Assembly: GCA_020404105.1 (NCBI GenBank)
Contig: JADBWH010000091.1
Coordinates: 1-45,681 of the forward strand
Length of the DNA: 45,681 nucleotides
Origin: Pseudanabaena sp. M53BS1SP1A06MG
GTDB taxonomy: Bacteria; Cyanobacteriota; Cyanobacteriia; Pseudanabaenales; Pseudanabaenaceae
Direction of reading: 5' to 3'
A program made the position numbers and the translations under genes. Shown here in pieces: positions 1-6,296 of the stretch. The notes beneath the pieces were generated by a model. That model saw only the letters and a program-made list of their open reading frames with translations, was not told where the DNA came from and searched no databases. Position 1 is the first letter of the stretch. Each line of letters starts with the position of its first letter.

Positions 1-75
1 ATGGTTTTGATTCCCGTTATGAATAAATCCATTTTTGACAACATCTTTTGAGTTACAGTTTGGACAATTTGGCAT
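1..75 (-). CDS. IS1-like transposase InsA, N-terminal part, runs off the left edge
   Basis: Twenty-five codons are readable on the minus strand from an ATG at 75-73 to base 1 with no stop. The peptide begins MPNCPNCNSKDVVKNGFIHN, a CxxC zinc-ribbon start typical of the InsA-type N-terminus of IS1-family transposases. The rest of the gene lies outside the window, so intactness cannot be judged. Bases 76-120 probably hold the IS end, because IS30-like coding sequence starts at about 121. The arrangement suggests that this element inserted into or beside the IS30 remnant. The family call rests on remembered motif similarity only. Confidence 0.6.
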   Translation of the reverse strand, partial: MPNCPNCNSKDVVKNGFIHNGNQNH

Positions 76-120
76 CGATAATTACGTGACTAAAGTTTCT
101 TTTGTAATCTTATCCTTACA

Positions 121-600
121 TCTGGTGGACTACCTCAACAATATCTGAGGCAAAAACAGAAGCAACGGTGACGCAAGAGTCGGAATCAGAAACGAGGAGG
201 GATTCCCAATCGAATTGGAATTGAGCATCGTCCCAAAGTCGCAGATTTAAAGACAGAGATTGGGCATTGGGAAAGTGATACCATGATTGGCAAGAACCAT
301 AGGGGGATAGTAGTTACCCATGTTGACAAAACATCGAAGTACCTACTGGCAGGTCTGGCAAAAAACAAAACGATGGAAGAAATAAATAGAGTGACACTAA
401 AACTATTTGCGCCTATAAAACCAGACTTCCCTAAGACGATGACCTTTGATAATGGAAGAGAATTCTGTGGACAAGAGAAACTATCTGAAAGCTTAAAGCT
501 AGATACTTTCTTTGCCAATCTATATCATTCATGGGAGCATGGATTGAATGAACATACAAATGGATTGATGAGAAAGTTCTATCCTAAAATTACTAACTTA
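121..600 (+). pseudogene. IS30-family transposase remnant
   Basis: Frame 1 encodes the central and C-terminal parts of an IS30-type DDE transposase: a segment starting GGLPQQYLRQKQKQR, then GGIPNRIGIEHRP, IGHWESDT with the first catalytic Asp, ITFDNG-like TFDNGREFCG with the second Asp, and HSWEHGLNEHTNG with the final Glu region. It is not functional. The N-terminal helix-turn-helix part is missing, an in-frame TGA lies at 169-171, and the reading frame is replaced from 601 by an 89-bp hairpin element that supplies about 21 unrelated codons before a stop at 661-663. No continuation of the transposase was found after the element. Confidence 0.8.
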
Positions 601-689
601 GGATTTACGCATTGGGTAGATGTGGTGCGGGCGAAGCTCGCACCACATCTACCCAATGCGTAATAAATTCGTTCGGTTTGCGTAAGTCC
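601..689. repeat. 89-bp TA-flanked MITE, family A, copy 1
   Basis: The terminal inverted repeats are GGATTTACGC (601-610) and GCGTAAGTCC (680-689), differing by one base. Dinucleotide TA flanks both ends (599-600 and 690-691). Inside is a long hairpin, 5' arm GCATTGGGTAGATGTGGTGC, whose complement follows after a short loop. Copy 2 at 24784-24872 has the same length and nearly the same sequence. TA flanks and small size are typical of MITEs mobilised by IS630/Tc1-type transposases. No such transposase is in the window. This copy ends the IS30 remnant. Confidence 0.8.
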
Positions 690-691
690 TA

Positions 692-1259
692 TAACTTTAA
701 AATTGTGAAAGAACAAGACTTTCAGATTACTTGATTGATGCTCGACTTCGGTCATCGCTTCTACCCATCAATATGACTCTTTATCTTTGAATAACCTTTG
801 TCGAATTGCTTTTCTGGCAAGCGCCTGTCGTAGTTTTTTTGCTTCTGCGGTTTCATCTTGCGGTGGCTTTGCTTTCGGTTCTCGGTTCCACAGTTTCAGC
901 CATGACTACCCAATTACTTGTCCTTGTTCGGAGGCGATCGCTAAGGCACTGTGCAAAATTAATCCGTTCCCACCATTTCCTGAAAGTCAGATCGAGTTAA
1001 TCTTGCAAATTTCACAGATAATTCAAATAAAAACTACAGATTAGACCTTCCTCAGCCCTCGGTGAAAGCTAGCTGAGCGAAGTCAAAGCTAGATAACTTT
1101 GCTGGAACATTTTTTATCCGCAAGAGCATTAAAACAACTATATAAGCCATAAATCAAAAGCTTTGCGTAGCAAAGCTTTTGATTTATGGCTTTGAGAGAG
1201 GATTTATGTAGCAAACTATCTCTTAAAGCAAGTTTTAAATTATCCCTAACTCACTTTAT
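692..1259. other. Intergenic stretch without a convincing gene
   Basis: No supported gene is visible here. A reading frame at 787-1044 contains the segment EAIAKALCKINPFPPFPESQ, which could be the decayed end of some protein, but I recognise no family. The part from 1146 onwards is hairpin repeat DNA, listed separately. Position next to transposon debris fits a degraded region. Confidence 0.5.
1146..1251. repeat. Degenerate double-hairpin element, family C
   Basis: A 45-bp perfect palindrome (1146-1190, 20-bp stem, 5-base loop) is followed by a second, decayed hairpin beginning GAGAGAGGATTTATGTAGC, and by AAATTATCCCTAACT. The order hairpin, GAGAGAGG hairpin, then AAATTATCCC-AACT is the same as in the elements at 2503-2638 and 44471-44604. 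The left terminal repeat (GTTCGGG) is not recognisable, so this looks like an old copy. Confidence 0.55.
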
Positions 1260-2180
1260 TTAGGAGAAAATTTGTGTTAAGGCTGAATTAATATCGGGAT
1301 ATTGAAATGCAAATTTATTAATTTGAGCCTTATGGGGTACAACGCGCTGACCATCAAGTAGTACCGTTGCCGCTTCTCCAAACAACAAAATTAGTGCTGC
1401 CGCAGGTACATTTACAAAGGCAGGGCGTTGAATTGCCTTAGCAAGGGCAACGGTAAAATCGGCATTGGTTATAGGATTGGGTGCAGTCGCATTAATTGCC
1501 CCCGTAACCCCTGGATTCTTGATGGCATAGATAATCAGCGCAACTAGATCATCGAGGTGAATCCACGAAAACCATTGCTTACCACTACCCAATTTGCCGC
1601 CGCCACCAACTTGAAAAATTGGTAACATTTTGGCGATCACCCCACCCATGCCCAAGACAATGCCTATTCTGAGTTTGACTAGGCGCACACCCAAACCCTT
1701 TACAGACTCAGCAGTATCTTCCCAGTATTTGCAAATATTGGCTAAAAAGTCATCCCCTGCATCGCTATACTCATCAAAGGTTTTATTAAGACTTGTTCCG
1801 TAGTAACCGATCGCTGAACCACTGATCAAAACTTGAGGTTTGACATCGGCTTGTGCGATCGCATCTACTAAAACCTTAGTTGTTAACACTCGACTATTGC
1901 GAATTTCCTGCTTGCGTTTATCCGTCCAGCGCACACCCGCGAGCGGTTCACCCGCTAGGTTAACCACAGCATCGCTCCCAGAAATCACCATTGCCCAATC
2001 TCCCAATTCAAAAGGATTGTAGCCAACTACTTCCACATTGGGAAAAGATACTTTGGGAAATAAGCTATTTGCTTTTTTGGGATCACGAGCCAAAATAACA
2101 ATGTGATCGTCAGAGGCTTGTAAACATTCAACTAATTTAGTGCCGACAAATCCCGTAGCACCCGTAACTACAATTTTCAT
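1260..2180 (-). CDS. TIGR01777-family NAD(P)-dependent sugar epimerase-like protein
   Basis: This is a 306-residue extended short-chain dehydrogenase/reductase of the TIGR01777 (SDR39U1) type. The N-terminus MKIVVTGATGFVGTKL carries the Rossmann glycine motif TGxxGxxG. The family-typical segments NLAGEPLAGVRWTDKRK and SGSAIGYYG follow at about residues 73-129, then a C-terminal DUF1731-like region. Members occur in nearly all cyanobacteria and in plant chloroplasts; a link to cell division has been reported for plant and some cyanobacterial members, but the substrate is unknown. The ATG is followed directly by the Rossmann strand, so the start is secure. It stands alone between repeat-rich intergenic regions. 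Confidence 0.9.
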   Translation of the reverse strand: MKIVVTGATGFVGTKLVECLQASDDHIVILARDPKKANSLFPKVSFPNVEVVGYNPFELGDWAMVISGSDAVVNLAGEPLAGVRWTDKRKQEIRNSRVLTTKVLVDAIAQADVKPQVLISGSAIGYYGTSLNKTFDEYSDAGDDFLANICKYWEDTAESVKGLGVRLVKLRIGIVLGMGGVIAKMLPIFQVGGGGKLGSGKQWFSWIHLDDLVALIIYAIKNPGVTGAINATAPNPITNADFTVALAKAIQRPAFVNVPAAALILLFGEAATVLLDGQRVVPHKAQINKFAFQYPDINSALTQIFS

Positions 2181-2322
2181 AATCTTTTTTGCTTAAATCA
2201 ATGTTGTTAAGTTTTTAATTGCAGAACTTTGCTATCAAACAAACCATAGTAAATGTTTTGAAAGTGTTACTTTGAACTACTTTCCAACAGCATAAGCGAA
2301 AACCTGAGTGCAGCAAATATTA

Positions 2323-2375
2323 AGACTTACGTCATGCTAACGAATTTACCGAGATTTGAGTGGTTGTGTAAGTCC
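2323..2375. repeat. 53-bp TA-flanked relative of MITE family A
   Basis: It starts AGACTTACG and ends GTAAGTCC, with TA on both sides (2321-2322 and 2376-2377). It shares the internal word AACGAATTT with family A copies in matching position. It lacks their long central hairpin, so it is probably a shortened or diverged relative. Confidence 0.5.
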
Positions 2376-2380
2376 TAGAA

Positions 2381-2500
2381 TATAGTTATGGCTACAGCGC
2401 TTTGCGCTTACTTAAAACCCAAAAATATTTTTGAGAGTGGAGCTTCGAGCCACTTTCAAAAATATTTCTGTACTACTCAAAGCCTCAATATGCTATATCG
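2381..2500 (-). repeat. Hairpin repeat family B, copy 1 (inverted)
   Basis: The reverse complement matches the sequence at about 17465-17578 along nearly its whole length, including TATTGAGGCTTTGAGTAGTA, a central stem made of GAAAGTGG/CCACTTTC, and GGGTTTTAAGTAAGCGCAAA. The ends carry weak inverted repeats around GATATAGC and GCTACAGC. It is non-coding and lies in a run of four repeats between two genes. Confidence 0.7.
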
Positions 2501-2502
2501 TC

Positions 2503-2638
2503 GGTTCGAGTTAAACTTGCAAGTTTTATAATTGAGAAATTAAAAGCCTTGCTTATAAAGGCTTTTGATTTCCTGGACTTGAGAGAGGGTTTGCTTAGCA
2601 AACCCTCTCTCAAGTCCAAGTTTAAATAGTCCCGAACT
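2503..2638. repeat. Double-hairpin MITE, family C, copy 1
   Basis: About 135 bp. The ends are inverted: GGTTCGAGTTAA on the left and CCCGAAC on the right (2631-2637). Inside are two hairpins in tandem: an imperfect one around AAAAGCCTTGCTTATAAAGG and a perfect one, GACTTGAGAGAGGGTTTGC / GCAAACCCTCTCTCAAGTC. A copy of the same architecture and almost the same length is at 44471-44604. Confidence 0.7.
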
Positions 2639-2644
2639 GTCGTT

Positions 2645-2693
2645 AGATAAATTTTTGAAAGCTTTGCTTAGCAAAGCTTTCAAAAATTTATCT
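2645..2693. repeat. Perfect 49-base palindromic hairpin
   Basis: It has a 23-bp perfect stem starting AGATAAATTTTTGAAAGC and a three-base loop TTA. It lies directly after the family C element. No T-tract follows, so a terminator role is unlikely. The tip TTTGCTTAGCAAA is shared with the hairpin inside the neighbouring element. Confidence 0.6.
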
Positions 2694-2771
2694 ATTCACA
2701 TCTTGGTGATATTGTTTTGGGGCTACTTGCAATCAATGATTGCTACACTATTGCAATAGACTAATGCTTAC

Positions 2772-2809
2772 TTTGTTTGCTTGTTTTGTTTGCTTGTTTT
2801 GTTTGCTTA
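2772..2809. repeat. 13-bp tandem repeat upstream of lpxA
   Basis: Three consecutive units of TTTTGTTTGCTTG (the first lacks one T, the last ends in A) lie 34 bases before the lpxA start. The tract may affect the promoter or leader of lpxA, and its copy number could vary by slippage. A regulatory function is not shown by the sequence. Confidence 0.7.
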
Positions 2810-2842
2810 GTTTTGCGCCCCAGATTCTAGACCGAAATTTCA

Positions 2843-3667
2843 ATGCCAAATACTAATATTACGATTCATCCCCGCGCCATCGTCCATCCCCATGCCAAAA
2901 TCGGCGAAGGTACAACTATAGGAGCCGATGCTATTGTTGACGAATTTGTGCAGATCGGTGATCGTTGCGAAATTAGGGCTAGAGCAATCATTACAGGACA
3001 TACCCAAATTGGTCATGACAACCAAATTGGGTATGGTGCAATTATTGGTTCAGAGCCGCAGGATATTTCCTATCAAGGGGAAGTAAGCTTTGTCGAGATT
3101 GGCGATCGCAATATATTGCGTGAATATGTCACCGTCAATCGTGGTACTAAGGAAGGCTCTAAAACCAGAATTGGCAATGATAATTTGCTGCTGACAGGTG
3201 CTCATGTTGCTCACAATTGTCAAGTTAGCGATCGCGTGGTTTTAGTAAATAACGTCTTGTTAGCGGGCTATGTGGAGGTGGCAAACAATGCCTTTATGGG
3301 AGGTGACTCAGTAGTGCATCAGTTTACGCGCATTGGAGCCTACGCAATGGTGCGAGGTCAAACTCGCCTTAGCGTGGATGTCCCACCCTACTGTATGGCT
3401 GTGGATACCAATATGCTATTGGGGCTTAATCGCCTTGGTCTACGTCGGAACGGGTTTAGCCCAGAGCGTCGCCGTGCTATCCTCAATGCCTATAAGGTGG
3501 TTTACCTTTCCAATCGCAATCGTAGCCAAGCGCTCGAATTTCTTAGTACCACTCCCGAATTTAGCAATAATCCTGACATTCAACTATTCTGCGAGTTCAT
3601 TAAATCCAGTCGTCGTGGTATTTGCAAGCATTACGAGCGCGGCACAAGTTGTATTGAAGATGATTAA
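2843..3667 (+). CDS. lpxA: Acyl-ACP--UDP-N-acetylglucosamine O-acyltransferase LpxA
   Basis: LpxA transfers a hydroxyacyl chain from acyl carrier protein to UDP-GlcNAc, the first step of lipid A synthesis, in the cytoplasm. The protein has 274 residues, close to the usual 255-275. The N-terminal two thirds are hexapeptide repeats of the left-handed beta-helix type (AIVHPHAKIGEGTTIG and onwards). The catalytic histidine sits in TGAHVAHNC at about residues 118-126. The C-terminal helical domain includes LNRLGLRRNGFS, as in the family. The ATG lies at the start of the first hexapeptide turn. Other lpx genes are not in the window. nth follows after 74 bases on the same strand. Confidence 0.93.
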   Translation: MPNTNITIHPRAIVHPHAKIGEGTTIGADAIVDEFVQIGDRCEIRARAIITGHTQIGHDNQIGYGAIIGSEPQDISYQGEVSFVEIGDRNILREYVTVNRGTKEGSKTRIGNDNLLLTGAHVAHNCQVSDRVVLVNNVLLAGYVEVANNAFMGGDSVVHQFTRIGAYAMVRGQTRLSVDVPPYCMAVDTNMLLGLNRLGLRRNGFSPERRRAILNAYKVVYLSNRNRSQALEFLSTTPEFSNNPDIQLFCEFIKSSRRGICKHYERGTSCIEDD

Positions 3668-3741
3668 GATTCTGAAAATTATATTGAAGGTATAACTTTC
3701 AGAATCTTAAATTTTAAAATTGCCTTACCGCGCTGCTCGTC

Positions 3742-4398
3742 ATGGGAATTATTACTAAACGTTCATCTAAAAAAGTTCGGGCTAATGAAATCCTCATTCG
3801 TCTCAAGCAGCTATATCCCAATGCAACCTGTTCACTAGATTACGAAACCCCTGTGCAGCTTTTGGTGGCGGTAATTTTGTCGGCACAATGCACCGATGAG
3901 CGCGTGAATATGGTCACTCCTAAATTGTTTGCGCGATTCCCCGATGCGATCGCCTTGGCAAATGCCAATCTTGATGAACTCATGGAATTAGTGCATTCCA
4001 CAGGTTTTTATCGCAACAAAGCCAAGAATATTCGTGGTGCTTGCGAAATGATCGTTCAAGATTTTGATGGTCAAGTCCCTAATACGATGGAAAAGCTTTT
4101 AAAACTACCAGGCGTTGCTCGCAAAACCGCCAATGTGGTTTTAGCCCATGCTTATGGAATTAATGCAGGTGTTACCGTTGACACTCATGTTAAGCGCTTA
4201 ACAAAAAAATTGGGGCTAACTAAATTTGATGAACCTCTCAAGGTAGAGCGAGATCTGATGTCGCTATTGCCCCAAAGGGATTGGGAAAATTGGTCGATTA
4301 GAATTATTTACCACGGTCGTGCGGTCTGTAATGCGCGTAAGCCCGCCTGCGATCGCTGTGAATTAGCTGATTTATGTCCATCGGCATCTGTGACCTAA
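3742..4398 (+). CDS. nth: Endonuclease III (DNA glycosylase/AP lyase)
   Basis: Nth removes oxidised pyrimidines from DNA and cuts the strand at the resulting abasic site. The 218-residue protein contains the helix-hairpin-helix LPGVARKTANVVL with the catalytic Lys, the catalytic Asp in VDTHVKRL, and a C-terminal [4Fe-4S] ligand set with spacing C-x6-C-x2-C-x5-C (CNARKPACDRCELADLC). All key residues are present. Its length is slightly above the E. coli enzyme because of a short N-terminal extension. The gene is codirectional with lpxA and psaL but has 70-140 bp gaps on both sides, so operon membership is uncertain. Confidence 0.95.
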   Translation: MGIITKRSSKKVRANEILIRLKQLYPNATCSLDYETPVQLLVAVILSAQCTDERVNMVTPKLFARFPDAIALANANLDELMELVHSTGFYRNKAKNIRGACEMIVQDFDGQVPNTMEKLLKLPGVARKTANVVLAHAYGINAGVTVDTHVKRLTKKLGLTKFDEPLKVERDLMSLLPQRDWENWSIRIIYHGRAVCNARKPACDRCELADLCPSASVT

Positions 4399-4536
4399 GC
4401 AAGTATCTTTGCCACTTTCTTAGGTTGGTGGTTGTGAAGTTTTCTAAAGATACTCACGCTTTATGCTGTGACATCAGCGCTTATTCCCTAAAATGAAGAC
4501 AAAATTCTACCTGCAATCTTTACTTAATAAAGACTT

Positions 4537-5010
4537 ATGACAGATTTTGTAAAGCCTTTCAAAAATGATCCCCAACTAGGGAATTTATCAACTCCTATCA
4601 GCGATTCAGCAGTTGTGAGAGCTTTTATCGGCAATCTTCCTGCTTATCGCAAAGGCTTGTCAGCTAGCCGTCGTGGTTTGGAAGTTGGCTTAGCTCATGG
4701 CTATTTCATCTATGGACCTTTTGCCTATTTTGGTCCACTTAGAGACACTGAGTTAGGTGGTCTAGCTGGTTTGTTTGCTGCCGCAGCTCTAGTTTTAATC
4801 TTGAGCATTGGCTTGTCCTTGCATGGTCAAAGCGTAACCACACTTCAGTCTAGCTCTGCTGTTGATGCTCCTGCTGATTTGGGTACACCTGCTGGTTGGA
4901 GTGAATTTGCTAGCAGTTTCTTGGTTGGTGGTGCTGGTAGTGTTGCCTTTGCTTACTTCCTCAACTACCTAGAGCCATTCCAAAAGTTTATTCCTTTAAT
5001 TTGGTCTTAA
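4537..5010 (+). CDS. psaL: Photosystem I reaction centre subunit XI PsaL
   Basis: PsaL is the thylakoid membrane subunit that forms the centre of cyanobacterial PSI trimers and binds chlorophyll and carotenoid. The 157-residue protein has the family N-terminus (DPQLGNLSTPISDS), the conserved stretch LPAYRKGLSASRRGLEVGLA, and two clear membrane helices, about residues 80-100 and 125-145. The short C-terminus ends PLIWS. The ATG follows an A/T-rich leader. psaI follows 95 bases downstream, as in many cyanobacteria, and a hairpin terminator follows psaI, so the two genes probably form a transcription unit. Confidence 0.96.
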   Translation: MTDFVKPFKNDPQLGNLSTPISDSAVVRAFIGNLPAYRKGLSASRRGLEVGLAHGYFIYGPFAYFGPLRDTELGGLAGLFAAAALVLILSIGLSLHGQSVTTLQSSSAVDAPADLGTPAGWSEFASSFLVGGAGSVAFAYFLNYLEPFQKFIPLIWS

Positions 5011-5105
5011 TCTGTCTGAGGTGTTGTTAACTGCATCACTAAGATTAATTTCACGCCAAGTTAATTTCTAAAATAACTCATATTTACTCAAGGAACCTCA
5101 TAACC

Positions 5106-5216
5106 ATGACTGGATACTACGCTCACTTCTATATCTCTTACATCTTCGTCCCCCTCTTTGGTGTAATTTTGCCGATCGCTGCGATGGGCTTACTCTTCAA
5201 CTACGTTGAAAATTAA
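5106..5216 (+). CDS. psaI: Photosystem I reaction centre subunit VIII PsaI
   Basis: A 36-codon gene between psaL and a strong terminator encodes MTGYYAHFYISYIFVPLFGV followed by a hydrophobic stretch ending MGLLFNYVEN. One membrane helix spans about residues 9-31. The pattern of aromatic N-terminus, Pro-containing helix and MGLLF near the end matches PsaI, a one-helix thylakoid subunit packed against PsaL. The upstream sequence CAAGGAACCTCATAACC contains AAGGA about 9 bases before the ATG, supporting translation. At 36 residues it is short enough to be missed by automatic gene calling. Confidence 0.9.
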   Translation: MTGYYAHFYISYIFVPLFGVILPIAAMGLLFNYVEN

Positions 5217-5296
5217 CGAATCTTTAGTGTTATTTTTCTAAACTGTCCTTTGTAATTTATTCTTTCATTTTTGCTAAGGCGATCAATTTACAGCCA

Positions 5297-5330
5297 AAAG
5301 AGAGCTAGTACTGAGTACTAGCTCTCTTTT
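5297..5330 (+). terminator. Rho-independent terminator of psaL-psaI
   Basis: A perfect stem AAAGAGAGCTAGTACT / AGTACTAGCTCTCTTT with a minimal loop is followed by more T residues. It lies 80 bases after the psaI stop. Confidence 0.85.
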
Positions 5331-5462
5331 TATTAATTTATTTTTATTAATTTATTAGTGTCTCGATGAAGTCGAGACACCAAAAATTTGAATTTGCTTC
5401 TTTTTTAAATCGTAGAAACATTAAGATAGGGACATCCCTCCTGCGTCTTAATATTTTTATAT

Positions 5463-5948
5463 ATGTCATATCTACGCTTGGCAATTACGACTATTTTCGC
5501 GATCGCCTGTTTGCTGGTTTCTCCGATGAATGCCCAATCAGAAACACTCTCCTTTAGCCATGCTCAGTTAAAAGGCAGAGATTTTTCGGGGAGGGTATTA
5601 GCAGGTTCAGGCTTTGCTAATGCCAATATGGAGGGAGCAAATTTTGAAAATGCGGATTTACGTGGATCTGTATTTAGTGCCTCGATTTTACGCAATGCCA
5701 ATTTACGAGGGGCAGATTTTTCAGGAGGATTACTAGATCAAGCGGATTTTGCAAAAGCTGATCTGAGTAATGCGGTGCTAGTAGGAACGATTCTATTACG
5801 CAGCACCTTTGATTTTGTGAACATTGATGGAGCAGACTTTACCGATGCAATTATTGATGGTGGACAGCGCAAGTGGTTATGCACTAAAGCAAAGGGTATC
5901 AATTCTAAAACTGGAATTAGCACTAGAGAATCTCTAGAATGTGACTAA
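5463..5948 (+). CDS. Exported pentapeptide-repeat protein (thylakoid-lumen type)
   Basis: The 161-residue protein starts with a hydrophobic signal sequence, about residues 1-25, ending in SPMNAQSE with a likely AxA-type cleavage site. About 18 pentapeptide repeats of the A(D/N)Lxx type follow from residue 30 to 130 (for example ANFENADLRGSVF, ANLRGADFSGG), forming a right-handed quadrilateral beta-helix. The C-terminal tail carries two cysteines (WLCTKAKG and LECD). This layout matches lumenal pentapeptide proteins of cyanobacteria and plants, whose role is unknown. It stands alone between a terminator and a hairpin. Lumen location is inferred from the signal peptide and family resemblance. 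Confidence 0.85.
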   Translation: MSYLRLAITTIFAIACLLVSPMNAQSETLSFSHAQLKGRDFSGRVLAGSGFANANMEGANFENADLRGSVFSASILRNANLRGADFSGGLLDQADFAKADLSNAVLVGTILLRSTFDFVNIDGADFTDAIIDGGQRKWLCTKAKGINSKTGISTRESLECD

Positions 5949-5953
5949 CCCAC

Positions 5954-5980
5954 TGACAGCATGGCTTCACCATGCTGTCA
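5954..5980 (+). terminator. Hairpin after the pentapeptide gene
   Basis: A perfect 11-bp stem TGACAGCATGG / CCATGCTGTCA with loop CTTCA lies 6 bases after the stop codon. It is followed by AATTTATC and has no long T-tract, so termination is probable but not certain. Confidence 0.55.
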
Positions 5981-5995
5981 AATTTATCGACGCAG

Positions 5996-6111
5996 TATAG
6001 CTATAGTCACCTGTATCAGAACAAATCAAAACCCAAATAGTGTAAGACGGCGCGAAGCGCCGTCTTACACTATTTGGGTTTTATGGCTTAATAAGAATGG
6101 CGACAGCTATA
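5996..6111. repeat. Hairpin MITE, family D
   Basis: The core at 6028-6082 is a perfect palindrome with a 26-bp stem (AAAACCCAAATAGTGTAAGA and on to GGCGC) and loop GAA. The flanks are imperfect inverted repeats, TATAGCTATAGTCACC on the left and GGCGACAGCTATA on the right. The layout is that of a non-autonomous element. It occupies most of the 348-bp gap before ftsY. Confidence 0.65.
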
Positions 6112-6296
6112 ATTACTGAGCGATCGCCTAAAATCTAAGATTTCGGGAAACCGTCTAGATTTGACCCATGACTACATAACGCATACACCTTAAACTATCC
6201 TAGTAAACTGACAGTATCGATATTGCCAATCAAGTTTGTCTTGGTTGAACATATTGAAATCTGGTGTAGATTGAGGCATTGCGCGAGGGTATTTGT

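Noticed and set aside
787-1044. Open reading frame of 85 codons after the IS30 remnant
   Set aside because: No recognisable domain, no ribosome binding site, cysteine-rich low-quality start, and it lies in degraded mobile-element DNA.
3333-3695. 120-codon frame overlapping lpxA on the same strand
   Set aside because: It is an alternate-frame shadow of lpxA; the lpxA frame has the full hexapeptide pattern.
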